Positions 1-7,433 of a stretch of DNA of 64,000 bases are shown piece after piece. The stretch comes from Actinomadura syzygii (GTDB lineage: Bacteria > Actinomycetota > Actinomycetes > Streptosporangiales > Streptosporangiaceae). The position numbers were made by a program, and so were the translations under genes. The notes under the pieces were generated by a model that was not told where the DNA came from, did not search any database, and worked only from the letters and a program-made list of their open reading frames with translations. Numbering within the stretch: position 1 is the first letter of the stretch; each line of letters begins with the position of its first letter. The DNA lies in NCBI RefSeq assembly GCF_008085905.1, contig NZ_VSFF01000011.1, positions 248,001 to 312,000 on the forward strand. The letters run 5' to 3'.

Positions 1-794
1 GTCTCCGGGCCGTACTCGCGCAGCGCCCGGCACACCGCGCCGCCGTACCGGCTCGGCCGCTGCGGCAGCAGCTCCTCCGCGAGGTCCAGCAGCGCCATCG
101 TCCGCCGCCTGCCCAGCTCGAAGATCGCCGCGATCGCGCCCTCCCCGCGCCGCCGCGCCAGATCGAGCAGCTCGTCCTCGCTCTGCCGGTCCCGGCCCGG
201 CGCCGCGACCATCGCCCGGCGCGCCGCCCGGCCCGCCTCCCGGTGCCGCGCCAGCGCCTCCGCGATCCGCGGCTGCCGCGCCGCCCACGTCTCGATCACC
301 GGATTGCGATGGGACGGGATCAGCATCTCCAGATCGCCCTCGTCGCACCGCGCGGCGACGAGATCGTCCAACCCGACCGTCAGCGACGGATCCTCAAGGT
401 CGATCAACTCCTCAACGGCGTCGAACCACTGCGCGCCCTCCTCGGCGTACCGGCGCAGCGGCACCGCCGCCTCCCGCCTGCTCAGCCGCACGAGGTCCGC
501 CAGCACGCCCAACGCCAGATCGACCCGCCACTCGTCCGCGTCCGCGTGGTCCGCCGGATCGAACAGATGGGCCGCCACCGGCCCCGCCGGCAACTCCAGA
601 TCGACCATCAACCGGGCGTAGTACAACCTCCGCGACTCGCACTGCGGGTCCCACCGCGGATCGCGCCGCACGCAGTCGTACACGTACTCGCCCGCGCCCC
701 GGCGGTCCGCCGCGCGCCGCGCGGCCCTCCCGAGCCCCCGCTGCATCTGACCGTGCAGCGTACCCGCCGATTCCAACACGACCTCGTTATTCAC
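1..794 (-). CDS. HEAT-repeat-like protein, C-terminus beyond the window (partial)
   Basis: An open minus-strand frame runs from a GTG at 794 to the window edge (about 264 codons with no stop). It encodes a helical, Leu/Ala/Arg/Glu-rich protein with short repeated helix pairs such as LLDLAEELLP and ADLVRLSRREAAVPLRRYAEEG. That pattern suggests a HEAT/ARM-like solenoid, but I do not recognise a named family and no catalytic motif is visible. The start is uncertain: the GTG sits inside a perfect inverted repeat (CCTCGT-TATTC-ACGAGG, 782-798) that may be an operator or a chance dyad, and no good ribosome-binding site precedes it. The minus-strand ABC exporter lies upstream but is separated by a structured repeat element, so co-transcription is doubtful. 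Confidence 0.6.
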   Translation of the reverse strand, partial: MNNEVVLESAGTLHGQMQRGLGRAARRAADRRGAGEYVYDCVRRDPRWDPQCESRRLYYARLMVDLELPAGPVAAHLFDPADHADADEWRVDLALGVLADLVRLSRREAAVPLRRYAEEGAQWFDAVEELIDLEDPSLTVGLDDLVAARCDEGDLEMLIPSHRNPVIETWAARQPRIAEALARHREAGRAARRAMVAAPGRDRQSEDELLDLARRRGEGAIAAIFELGRRRTMALLDLAEELLPQRPSRYGGAVCRALREYGPE

Positions 795-847
795 GAGGCC
801 AGAATGCGCACGCGACCAGATAACGGGCAAGTGTTTTAGAGGCTGTG

Positions 848-989
848 TTTGCCCAGGGGGGCGACCCCCTGGAACCCCCGTTGCTCGCGGCGGGCCGCTT
901 CTCGTTCCGCGTTCGCGGCCCGGGAAGCGGCCCGCCGCTCGGCGGGTCGTGCGGCCTCCGGCGCTGGGGCGCCTCCGGCCGCACGACCC
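848..989 (+). repeat. Structured intergenic repeat element, copy A (three hairpins)
   Basis: Three consecutive perfect hairpins are visible. Hairpin I is CCAGGGGG-GCGA-CCCCCTGG (853-872), with a GNRA-type loop. Hairpin II pairs CGGGCCGCTTC (891-901) with GAAGCGGCCCG (924-934) around an inner CCGCG-TT-CGCGG (907-918). Hairpin III pairs GGGTCGTGCGGCC (944-956) with GGCCGCACGACCC (977-989). The same architecture recurs near 23.83-24.02, 41.21-41.29 and 55.62-55.69 kb. It fills the gap between the exporter stop (1007) and the next minus-strand gene. Open frames reading through it look spurious. Confidence 0.8.
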
Positions 990-1006
990 GTGGGGCCGGT
1001 CAGCGG

Positions 1007-2788
1007 TTAGAGGGTTCGTTGGGCTATCCAGGAGGCGTGGAGGTCGGCGTAGACGCCGGGTTGGGCCACCAGGTCCGCGTGGGGGCCTCGTTGGACTATG
1101 CGGCCCGCGTCGAAGACGATCACCTCGTCGGCCGACTCGGCGGTGGAGAGGCGGTGGGCGATGGAGATGGCGGTTCGGCCGCGGGTCGCGCCGTCCAGGG
1201 CGCGCTGGATGCGGACCTCCGTCGCCGGGTCCACGGCCGAGGTCGCCTCGTCCAGGACCAGGAGGTCCGGGTCGGCGACGTAGGCGCGGGCCAAGGCCAC
1301 GAGCTGGCGCTCGCCAGCCGAGAGGGACTCGCCGCGCTGGCCGACCGGGGTGTCCAGGCCGCTGGGGAGGCCGTCCAGCCAGTCGGCGAGGCCCAGCTCC
1401 GTCAGGGCGAGGACGAGGTCGGCGTCGGACGCCTCCGGACGCCCGTACCGGACGTTGTCGCCCAGGGAGGCGTCGAACAGGAAGCCGTCCTGGGGGACCA
1501 TGACGATCCGCTCCCGCAGGGACGAGAACCGGACCCGGTCGAGCGGCACCCCGTCCACCAGGACGCGGCCCGACACCGGGTCCATGAGGCGGGTGAGGAG
1601 CTTCGCGAACGTCGTCTTGCCCGAGCCCGTCTCCCCGACGACCGCGACCCGGCTGCGCGGCGCGATGTCGACCGTGACGTCGTGCAGGACGGGCGGCCCG
1701 CCCGGATACGCGAACCCCACCGACTCGAACCGGACCTCGATCGGACCGCGCGGCAGGGTCTCGCCGTCCGCGCCGGGGTCGGCGACGTCGGGGACGGTGT
1801 CCAGCACGCCGAGCACTCGCCGCCATCCGGCGATCGCGTTCTGCGCCTGGTTGAACACCTCCGTCGCGGTCTGCATCGGGCTGACGAACAGCGTCACGAG
1901 GAACAGGAACGCGATGAGCTCGCCCGCCGTCAGGTGGCCGCCGATGCCGAGCAGCGTCCCGGCGATGACGACCGCCGCCGTCGCGGCGGCGGCGACCAGC
2001 TCGCTGACCGGGAACGTCAGCGCGACCATGGCCTGGGCGCGGGACTGGGCGTCGCGGTGCGCGTCGACGGTCTCGTCCACCCGGCGGCCGGTCCGCTCCT
2101 CGGACGCGTACGCGCGGATCACCGGGGCGCCGACGACGGACTCGCTGACCGCCGCCAGCAGGTCGCCCATCCGCTCCCGCACCCCCATGTAGGCGGTGGA
2201 CAGGATCCGCTGGAAGCGCCGCAGCGCCCACCCGAGCGGCACGAACGCCACCCACACCAGCAGCGCGAGCTGCCACGAGTAGACGAGCATCAGCACGCTC
2301 GCGACGATCAGCTGCCCGATCGACACGATGAACATCAGCCCGCCCGACTGCATGAACTGGCTGATCTGGTCGACGTCGCCCGTGACCCGCGACACCAGCG
2401 AGCCGCGCTTCTCGCTGCTCTGGCTGAGCATCGACAGGTCGTGGACGTGCCGGAACGCCTTCGTCCGCAGCGCGGCGAGGCCGCCCTCCGACGTCCGGTA
2501 CAGCCGGACGTTCATCAGGTACGCGCACACGGCCGTCACCAGGACGGCCGCCGCGCAGAGGAGCACCGCCGTCCGGATGAAGGCGAGGTCGGGGCCGTCC
2601 GTCCCGCCGAGGCCCTTGTCGATCGTCTGCTGGACGGCGATCGGCACGACCACCCGTCCGGCCGTGGACACGAGCGCGAGCCCGAGCGTCCCGGCCAGCC
2701 CGGCGGTGAACTCCGGGCTCATCCGGATCCCGCGGCGCAGCGTGCTGAGGGCGCCGTCGGAGGTCCCCGTCTCGATCGTCATGCTCAT
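1007..2788 (-). CDS. ABC exporter half-transporter, second subunit (MdlB-like, permease-ATPase fusion)
   Basis: This 593-residue type IV ABC half-transporter has six predicted N-terminal membrane helices (about residues 20-310) followed by a nucleotide-binding domain. The domain shows Walker A GETGSGKTT, signature LSAGE, Walker B LLVLDEATSAVD with the catalytic Glu, and an H-loop IAHRLS. It should couple ATP hydrolysis to export of an unknown, probably hydrophobic, substrate. The ATG at 2788 overlaps the upstream subunit's TGA in an ATGA (2785-2788), so the two are translationally coupled and very likely form a heterodimer. The intact catalytic Glu here, against Asp in the partner, is the usual arrangement of heterodimeric exporters with one degenerate ATP site. 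The substrate cannot be told from sequence. Confidence 0.93.
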   Translation of the reverse strand: MSMTIETGTSDGALSTLRRGIRMSPEFTAGLAGTLGLALVSTAGRVVVPIAVQQTIDKGLGGTDGPDLAFIRTAVLLCAAAVLVTAVCAYLMNVRLYRTSEGGLAALRTKAFRHVHDLSMLSQSSEKRGSLVSRVTGDVDQISQFMQSGGLMFIVSIGQLIVASVLMLVYSWQLALLVWVAFVPLGWALRRFQRILSTAYMGVRERMGDLLAAVSESVVGAPVIRAYASEERTGRRVDETVDAHRDAQSRAQAMVALTFPVSELVAAAATAAVVIAGTLLGIGGHLTAGELIAFLFLVTLFVSPMQTATEVFNQAQNAIAGWRRVLGVLDTVPDVADPGADGETLPRGPIEVRFESVGFAYPGGPPVLHDVTVDIAPRSRVAVVGETGSGKTTFAKLLTRLMDPVSGRVLVDGVPLDRVRFSSLRERIVMVPQDGFLFDASLGDNVRYGRPEASDADLVLALTELGLADWLDGLPSGLDTPVGQRGESLSAGERQLVALARAYVADPDLLVLDEATSAVDPATEVRIQRALDGATRGRTAISIAHRLSTAESADEVIVFDAGRIVQRGPHADLVAQPGVYADLHASWIAQRTL

Positions 2789-4629
2789 GCCAGTGCCTCC
2801 TCGCCGCCCTCGACGGCCTGCCGGTCCGCGTCCGCCCGCTCGTAGGCGTTGACCAGGTTGCGGTAGCCCTCGGACCGCTCCAACAGCTCCGGGTGCGCCC
2901 CGCGCGCCTCGACCCGGCCGTGCTCCAGGTAGACGACCTCGTCCGCGAGGGCGATGGTGGCCTTGCGGTAGGCGACGACCACGACGGTCGCGTCCCCGGA
3001 CCGCGCCTCCCGCAGGCCCTGGAGGATGCGGGCCTCCACCTGCGGGTCGACGCTGGACGTCGCGTCGTCCAGGACGAGCAGCCGCGGCCGCCGGACCAGC
3101 GCCCGCGCCAGCGCGAGCCGCTGCCGCTGCCCGCCGGACAGCGTCGCCCCGCGCTCGCCGACGCGGGTGTCGAGCCCGGCGTCGAGCGCCGCGACGAACC
3201 CCTCCGCCTGGGCGAGGCGCAGCGCCTCCCAGACCCGCTCGTCGGGGACGTCCAGCCCGAGCGTCACGTTGCCCCGGACGGTGTCGTCGAACAGGAACGT
3301 CTGCTGCGGGACGAGCGCCGCCGTCTCGGCGACCCCGCCGCGCCGCACGTCCCGCAGGTCGACGCCGTCGAGGAGCACCGCCCCGTCCGCCGGGTCGACG
3401 AGCCTGACGAGCAGCGAGGTGAGCGTCGACTTGCCGGAGCCGGTCGGGCCGACCACGGCGATCGTCCGGCCGGGGGACGCCGCGAACGTCACGTCGCGCA
3501 GGACGTCCCGCTCCGCGGCGGCGGGCGCTTCCGGCGCCGGTTCGTACCCGAACCGGACGTGCCTGACCTCCAGCGCGGACGCCTTCCCGCCGCCGTCCAG
3601 CCCGCCGTCGCCGTAGGGGAGGGAGCCGGTCGCGTCCAGGACGGCCCGGACCCGCTCCCAGCCGACGACGCTGCGCGGCACCTCGCCGAGCACCCAGCCG
3701 AGCGCCCTGATCGGCCAGGACAGCAGCGTGAACAGGTACGCGACGTTCACGAGGTCGCCCGGCGACATGGCGCCGGAGTCCAGCCGCACCGACCCGATCA
3801 GCAGGACGGCGAGGACGCCGAGGTTCGGCAGCGCCTCCAGCACCGGGTCGAACAGCCCGCGGATCCGGCCGACGGCGACGTTCGCGTCCCGCAGCGCCTC
3901 GGTACGCTCGGCGAACCGCGCCGTCTCGGCCTCCTCGCGGCCGAGGGTCTTGACGACCAGCCCGCCCTCGAAGCTCTCGTGCGCCACCTCGCTGACCTCC
4001 GCGCGCAACTGCTGCGCGCGGGTCGCGACCGGCGACAGCCGCCGCTGGTACAGGACGTTGATCAGCGCGATCGCGGGGAAGACGAGGAACCCGACCCCGG
4101 CCACGACCACGTCGGTGACCACGATCGAGACCGCCGCGATCAGCAGCATGAACACCACGCCGACCGCCATCGGCAGCGGCGCGATCGGCGCCCACACCGC
4201 CTCGACGTCGGCGTTTGCGTTGGACAGGAGCTGCCCGGTCGGGTGCCGGTGGTGCCAGGCGAGCGGCAGCCGCAGGTACTGGCGGGTCACGGCGCGGCGG
4301 TACTCGGCCTGGAGGCGGTACTGCATGACGCCCGCGTAGTAGCGGCGGCCCGCCACGCCGATCGCCTTCAGCAGCGCGACGCCGACGACGGCGAGCGCGG
4401 CGCCGGACAGCGCCCCGGCGGTCGTGTGCCCGGACTCGAACGCCGGGAGCACCACCGTCTCCGTCGCCCAGCCGAGCACCCGCGCGGTCGCCACGGTCAT
4501 CGCCGCGTAGAGCGCGCTCGCGAGCACCGACAGGGCGAAGACCCGGGGTTCCGCCCGCACCGCGACCCTCAGCACGCCGAGCCCCTCCCGAAGGACGTGC
4601 GGGCTGACCCGTTTGGACGCAGGTGGCAT
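2785..4629 (-). CDS. ABC exporter half-transporter, first subunit (MdlA-like, permease-ATPase fusion)
   Basis: This 614-residue half-transporter has an N-terminal six-helix exporter domain and a C-terminal ATPase with Walker A GPTGSGKST, signature LSGGQ and Walker B LLVLDDATSSVD. The residue after the Walker B Asp is Asp rather than the usual catalytic Glu, so the composite site built on this Walker B is predicted to be hydrolytically weak. The H-loop position reads VVVAYRKAT, so the usual switch His also appears to be absent. Both changes fit the non-canonical half of a heterodimer with the downstream subunit, which it overlaps by 4 nt. The ATG at 4629 has a GAGGAG ribosome-binding site five bases upstream. 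Confidence 0.93.
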   Translation of the reverse strand: MPPASKRVSPHVLREGLGVLRVAVRAEPRVFALSVLASALYAAMTVATARVLGWATETVVLPAFESGHTTAGALSGAALAVVGVALLKAIGVAGRRYYAGVMQYRLQAEYRRAVTRQYLRLPLAWHHRHPTGQLLSNANADVEAVWAPIAPLPMAVGVVFMLLIAAVSIVVTDVVVAGVGFLVFPAIALINVLYQRRLSPVATRAQQLRAEVSEVAHESFEGGLVVKTLGREEAETARFAERTEALRDANVAVGRIRGLFDPVLEALPNLGVLAVLLIGSVRLDSGAMSPGDLVNVAYLFTLLSWPIRALGWVLGEVPRSVVGWERVRAVLDATGSLPYGDGGLDGGGKASALEVRHVRFGYEPAPEAPAAAERDVLRDVTFAASPGRTIAVVGPTGSGKSTLTSLLVRLVDPADGAVLLDGVDLRDVRRGGVAETAALVPQQTFLFDDTVRGNVTLGLDVPDERVWEALRLAQAEGFVAALDAGLDTRVGERGATLSGGQRQRLALARALVRRPRLLVLDDATSSVDPQVEARILQGLREARSGDATVVVVAYRKATIALADEVVYLEHGRVEARGAHPELLERSEGYRNLVNAYERADADRQAVEGGEEALA

Positions 4630-4762
4630 GGCGACTCCTCGACACGGCGGCGTGGTGCCCGGGAATTGCCCCCTGCTAGCGGGGTATGGGGGGATTTGCG
4701 GGCTCGGATACTCCCTACCATGAGCGGCCCTCGCTTATTCCCGGCCGACCGGCCGGGGCCTA

Positions 4763-4790
4763 CGATCAGGCGATGAGGATCAGGCGATGA
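4763..4790 (+). repeat. 14-nt tandem microduplication over a start codon, with mini-ORF
   Basis: Two copies of a 14-mer (cGATCAGGCGATGA at 4763-4776 and gGATCAGGCGATGA at 4777-4790) lie end to end. Each carries an ATG. A TACGAT -10-like hexamer (4761-4766) sits six bases before the first ATG (4773), which opens a 5-codon frame (M-R-I-R-R-stop). Its TGA overlaps the ATG (4787) of the real gene as ATGA. The duplication therefore seems to have placed a leaderless mini-ORF in front of a formerly leaderless gene. Confidence 0.65.
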
Positions 4791-5440
4791 GCACCTCCGA
4801 CCGCGGCCCGGACCCGGTGCGCGCCGAGCGGCTGCTGCTCGCCGACGCGCTGCGCGACGCCGGGCCGGACGCCGGCACCAAGTGCGCCGGGTGGAGCGCC
4901 CGCGATCTGGCGGCGCATCTCGTCGTCCGGGAAGGGCGTCCGGACGCGGCGCCGGGAATACTGCTTCCGCCGTTGTCCTTCTATACCGAGCGCGTGCGGC
5001 GCCGCGCGGCCAAGACCGTCCCGTTCGACCGACTGGTAGAACGGTTTCGGGAGGGACCGCCGAAGTTCTCGCCGTACGCGCTTCCGGGCGTGGACAGAAA
5101 CGCGAACGGCGTCGAGTTCTTTGTTCACCATGAGGACATCCGCCGCGCGAGTGCCGACTGGGAGCCGCGGGAGATCTCTCCGGAACTCGAGGAACTGCTC
5201 TGGCGGCGGATAAGAATTGCCCGCTTTGTCCTAAGAAAAGTTCATGTTCAGGTAACGCTCGTCCAACCGGACGGGCGGGCCGCCCGGGTGTCGGGACGTG
5301 GCCGCGGAGCCGTCCGCGTGCACGGCCCCGTCGGCGAACTCGTCCTCTGGGCGCTGGGCCGCCGCGACGTCGCGAACGTCCGGCTCACGGGGGCGACGGA
5401 CGCTGTCAAGAGCCTGACCGAGACGGGTTGGAGTCTTTAA
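4787..5440 (+). CDS. TIGR03085-like metal-binding protein (DinB / mycothiol maleylpyruvate-isomerase fold)
   Basis: This 217-residue protein has the N-terminal signature of the actinobacterial TIGR03085 group: an early helix, then CAGWSARDLAAHLVVRE (about residues 29-45), and a second conserved block, NGVEFFVHHEDIRRA (about 104-118). The histidines in AAHL, FVHHED and nearby match the three-His metal site of the DinB/mycothiol-dependent isomerase superfamily. The enzymatic activity of this group is not established; a mycothiol-linked or other thiol-transfer role is inference from the fold. It stands alone, divergent from the ABC exporter. The ATG at 4787 is the second of two duplicated ATGs and gives the N-terminus expected for the family. 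Confidence 0.85.
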   Translation: MSTSDRGPDPVRAERLLLADALRDAGPDAGTKCAGWSARDLAAHLVVREGRPDAAPGILLPPLSFYTERVRRRAAKTVPFDRLVERFREGPPKFSPYALPGVDRNANGVEFFVHHEDIRRASADWEPREISPELEELLWRRIRIARFVLRKVHVQVTLVQPDGRAARVSGRGRGAVRVHGPVGELVLWALGRRDVANVRLTGATDAVKSLTETGWSL

Positions 5441-5562
5441 CGGCCAGGTAACGGCACGGTTCGCGGAGGGAAGAATCGGAAGGCTTGCGGCTCCTCCGCT
5501 TTACGCGGAACCGGTGATACGGTGGGGCGGTCGGTTGCAGTCGTGGTTCTCGATCGTTCAAG

Positions 5563-5600
5563 ACGCCCGCGGACTGATGGCAGCGGGCGTTTTGGCTTTT
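5563..5600 (+). terminator. Intrinsic-terminator-like hairpin upstream of the cold-shock gene
   Basis: ACGCCCGC (5563-5570) pairs perfectly with GCGGGCGT (5583-5590), followed by the T-rich TTTGGCTTTT (5591-5600). It lies 123 nt after the preceding stop codon and 88 nt before the csp start. It could terminate the upstream gene or act inside the long csp 5' leader. Confidence 0.65.
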
Positions 5601-5688
5601 CCGGGACCGTACCGGGGGCGAGAGCGTTCCGCAGCGACCGCACGGGCCCGCGAGGTGTGGGCCCAGGTTTTGCCGCAAGGAGAAAGAC

Positions 5689-5895
5689 ATGCCCCAGCAG
5701 GGCACCGTGAAGTGGTTCAACGCCGAGAAGGGCTTCGGCTTCATCGCCGTGGACGGCGGCGGGCCGGACGTCTTCGTGCACTACTCGGCTATCCAGACCT
5801 CCGGATACCGCACCCTGGACGAGAACCAGCGCGTTCAGTTCGAGGTGACGCAGGGTAACCGGGGTCCCCAGGCAGACCAGGTCGTCCCCCTGTAA
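5689..5895 (+). CDS. Cold-shock domain protein (CspA family)
   Basis: A complete 68-residue cold-shock domain carrying both RNA-binding motifs: [12 protein letters not shown] (RNP1, about residues 9-20) and DVFVHYSAI (RNP2, about 28-36). These OB-fold proteins bind single-stranded RNA or DNA and act as RNA chaperones. The ATG at 5689 follows a strong AAGGAG site. It is monocistronic: a terminator-like hairpin lies 88 nt upstream and another lies just downstream. The length is normal for the family. Its leader (about 5600-5688) may carry cold-responsive structure, but I see no classical cold-box consensus. Confidence 0.97.
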   Translation: MPQQGTVKWFNAEKGFGFIAVDGGGPDVFVHYSAIQTSGYRTLDENQRVQFEVTQGNRGPQADQVVPL

Positions 5896-5913
5896 CGCCA
5901 GTAGTCGTACGTC

Positions 5914-5951
5914 AGGGCCCGTCCCTCCGCCTCGGGGGAACGGGTCCTTTC
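5914..5951 (+). terminator. Terminator of the cold-shock gene
   Basis: GGGCCCGT (5915-5922) pairs with ACGGGTCC (5940-5947), with one G-U wobble, and is followed by TTTCGTGTTT. It starts 19 nt after the csp stop codon. Confidence 0.75.
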
Positions 5952-6085
5952 GTGTTTCTTATCGCATTTCCCACTTCTTTCCGGTGTTTTTCCGGCGATA
6001 GATGAGTGCTCGCCGGAACGGGTGCGGTCGGACTCCGGGCGGGGGCGGTGCGGCGGCCCGGCGGGGAGCCTGCACAATGGACGGC

Positions 6086-6124
6086 ATGTCCGTCCGACCG
6101 TCCGACCCGAACCCCGCCCCGTGA
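6086..6124 (+). CDS. 12-codon leader ORF coupled to the trp-associated membrane protein
   Basis: An ATG at 6086 opens a 12-residue frame (MSVRPSDPNPAP). Its TGA (6122-6124) overlaps the GTG start (6121) of the next gene as GTGA. A -10-like CACAAT (6073-6078) lies seven bases before the ATG, the spacing expected of a leaderless mRNA. The peptide has no Trp codon, so ribosome-stalling attenuation is unlikely; its role may only be to deliver ribosomes to the GTG. An alternative in-frame ATG at 6077 would add three codons. This is an inferred gene with no homology evidence. Confidence 0.4.
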   Translation: MSVRPSDPNPAP

Positions 6125-6720
6125 CGCCGGGGCGTGAGCGGGGGATCGCGGCGCTGCTCTGCGCCGCCGGGGCCGGGCTCGCCCTCCTCGCCGCCGGACG
6201 CACCTGGGCCTCCGTCAAGGCCGAGCACGCCATCACGCCGTTCGCGCAGAACCTCGGCGGCGGCGATCTCGGCGGCGCGCCGGGCGCGCTCGGGTGGGCC
6301 GGGCTCGCCGGGCTCGCCGCCCTCTTCGCCACCAGCGGCCGCGTGCGCGCGGGCGTCGGCGTCCTCGTCGCCCTGTTCGGCGTGGGGATCGCCTACGCCT
6401 CCGCGACCGCCGTCCGCCGCTCGAACGTGCTGTCCGCCGCCGGGGACAAGAGCGCGCTGCTGAAACTCGGCGCCGACCCCTCCGTGGACGTGAACCTGTG
6501 GTGGACGGTCTCACTCGCCGGAGGCGTCCTCCTCGCCGCCGCCGGTCTCGTCACCGTGCTGCGCGGCGCGCGATGGCCCCGCATGTCCGCCCGCTACGAG
6601 CGCGCCGCCACCGCGCCGAAGGCGAGCGCAGCCCCCGCCGACCCCGCCGACCCGTCGTCCATGTGGAAGTCCCTCGACCGCGGCGAGGACCCGACCGCCC
6701 ACCGGAACGGACGTCCGTGA
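6121..6720 (+). CDS. Trp-biosynthesis-associated membrane protein (TIGR02234 / Trp_oprn_chp)
   Basis: This 199-residue integral membrane protein has four predicted helices: GIAALLCAAGAGLALLAAG near the N-terminus, GWAGLAGLAALFATSG, VGVLVALFGVGIAYASA, and WWTVSLAGGVLLAAAGLVTV. The extracytoplasmic loops and the SSMWKSLDRGEDPT tail are typical of the actinobacterial family found in trp gene neighbourhoods (TIGR02234). Its biochemical role is not known; a link to aromatic amino-acid metabolism is inferred from the conserved neighbourhood. The GTG at 6121 overlaps a small upstream ORF, and the stop overlaps the following response-regulator start (GTGA at 6717-6720), so it is translated as part of a cluster. 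trpE, often a close neighbour, is absent here. Confidence 0.85.
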   Translation: MTPGRERGIAALLCAAGAGLALLAAGRTWASVKAEHAITPFAQNLGGGDLGGAPGALGWAGLAGLAALFATSGRVRAGVGVLVALFGVGIAYASATAVRRSNVLSAAGDKSALLKLGADPSVDVNLWWTVSLAGGVLLAAAGLVTVLRGARWPRMSARYERAATAPKASAAPADPADPSSMWKSLDRGEDPTAHRNGRP

Positions 6721-7382
6721 GCGGCGACGGCGGCGGGCTCGTCCTCGTCGTCGAGCACGACCCAGCGGTCGCCGAGCTCCAGCGCCGCTACCTCGCCCGC
6801 GAGGGCTTCGACGTCGAGATCGAGGCCGACCCCGCGAAGGGACCCGCCGCCGCCGGGCGCAGCCGTCCCGCCGCCGTCGTCCTCGACCTGTCCATCTCCG
6901 CGCTGCCCGCCGACCTGTACCGGCGGGTCGCCGAGGCCGCCTGCCCCGCCCCCGTCATCGCCGTCACCGGGCCCCTCGACCCGCTCGTCGCCCGCGCGGT
7001 CGGGGACCGCCGGGTGGACCGGCCGTTCAGCCCCCGCGTCCTCGTCGGCGCCGTCGCGGACGCGCTCCGCCGCGGCGCCCCCGCCGAGGCCCCGGGACCC
7101 CTGCGGGCCGGAGCCGTCGCCCTCGACCCGGGAGAGCGCACCGCCGTCATCGGCGACCGCCGCGTCACCCTCACCGTCACCGAGTTCGACCTCCTCGAAT
7201 TCCTCATGGGCAACCCCGGCCGCGTCTTCACCCGCGAGCAGCTCCTCGACGCCGCCTGGGGGCCCGGCGCGGGCGCGGGCAGCCGCACCGTCGACGTCCA
7301 TGTGGCCCAGCTCCGCGCGAAACTCGGCCAGGGCAACCCCATCAGGACGGTCCGCGGAGTGGGCTACGTCCTGGACGGATAG
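6717..7382 (+). CDS. OmpR-family response regulator with atypical receiver
   Basis: 221 residues: an N-terminal receiver (about 1-115) and a C-terminal winged-helix DNA-binding domain (about 125-221) with the typical TVTEFDLLEFL, GRVFTREQLLDAAWG and TVDVHVAQLRAKL motifs. The receiver is unusual. The acidic pair (VVEHDP), the Asp in VVLDLS and the Thr in VIAVTG are present, but the invariant Lys of the KPF motif is Arg (VDRPFSP), and the loop after the Asp is shortened and lacks the usual MPxxDG. Phosphorylation may be weak or replaced by another input. No histidine kinase is adjacent. The GTG start overlaps the upstream stop by 4 nt. Confidence 0.9.
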   Translation: MSGDGGGLVLVVEHDPAVAELQRRYLAREGFDVEIEADPAKGPAAAGRSRPAAVVLDLSISALPADLYRRVAEAACPAPVIAVTGPLDPLVARAVGDRRVDRPFSPRVLVGAVADALRRGAPAEAPGPLRAGAVALDPGERTAVIGDRRVTLTVTEFDLLEFLMGNPGRVFTREQLLDAAWGPGAGAGSRTVDVHVAQLRAKLGQGNPIRTVRGVGYVLDG

Positions 7383-7433
7383 TCCCGCACGTCTGGGAGG
7401 CGGCCCCGTGGAGGGCGTTCTATGGTTGGGCGT

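Noticed and set aside
782-798. CCTCGT-TATTC-ACGAGG dyad at the first gene's start as a defined operator
   Set aside because: A single 6-bp dyad overlapping a start codon is too weak to call; it is only mentioned in the gene entry.
841-2845. A plus-strand frame beginning with an FAQGGDPLEPP-type peptide
   Set aside because: It starts in the structured repeat element and runs antisense to the ABC exporter. The same peptide start recurs at other repeat copies only because the repeat is conserved.
1007-4645. A 1,212-codon minus-strand frame suggesting an ABC fusion protein
   Set aside because: Its N-terminal half is a shadow in the wrong frame of the upstream subunit. The two subunits are separate genes with an ATGA overlap.
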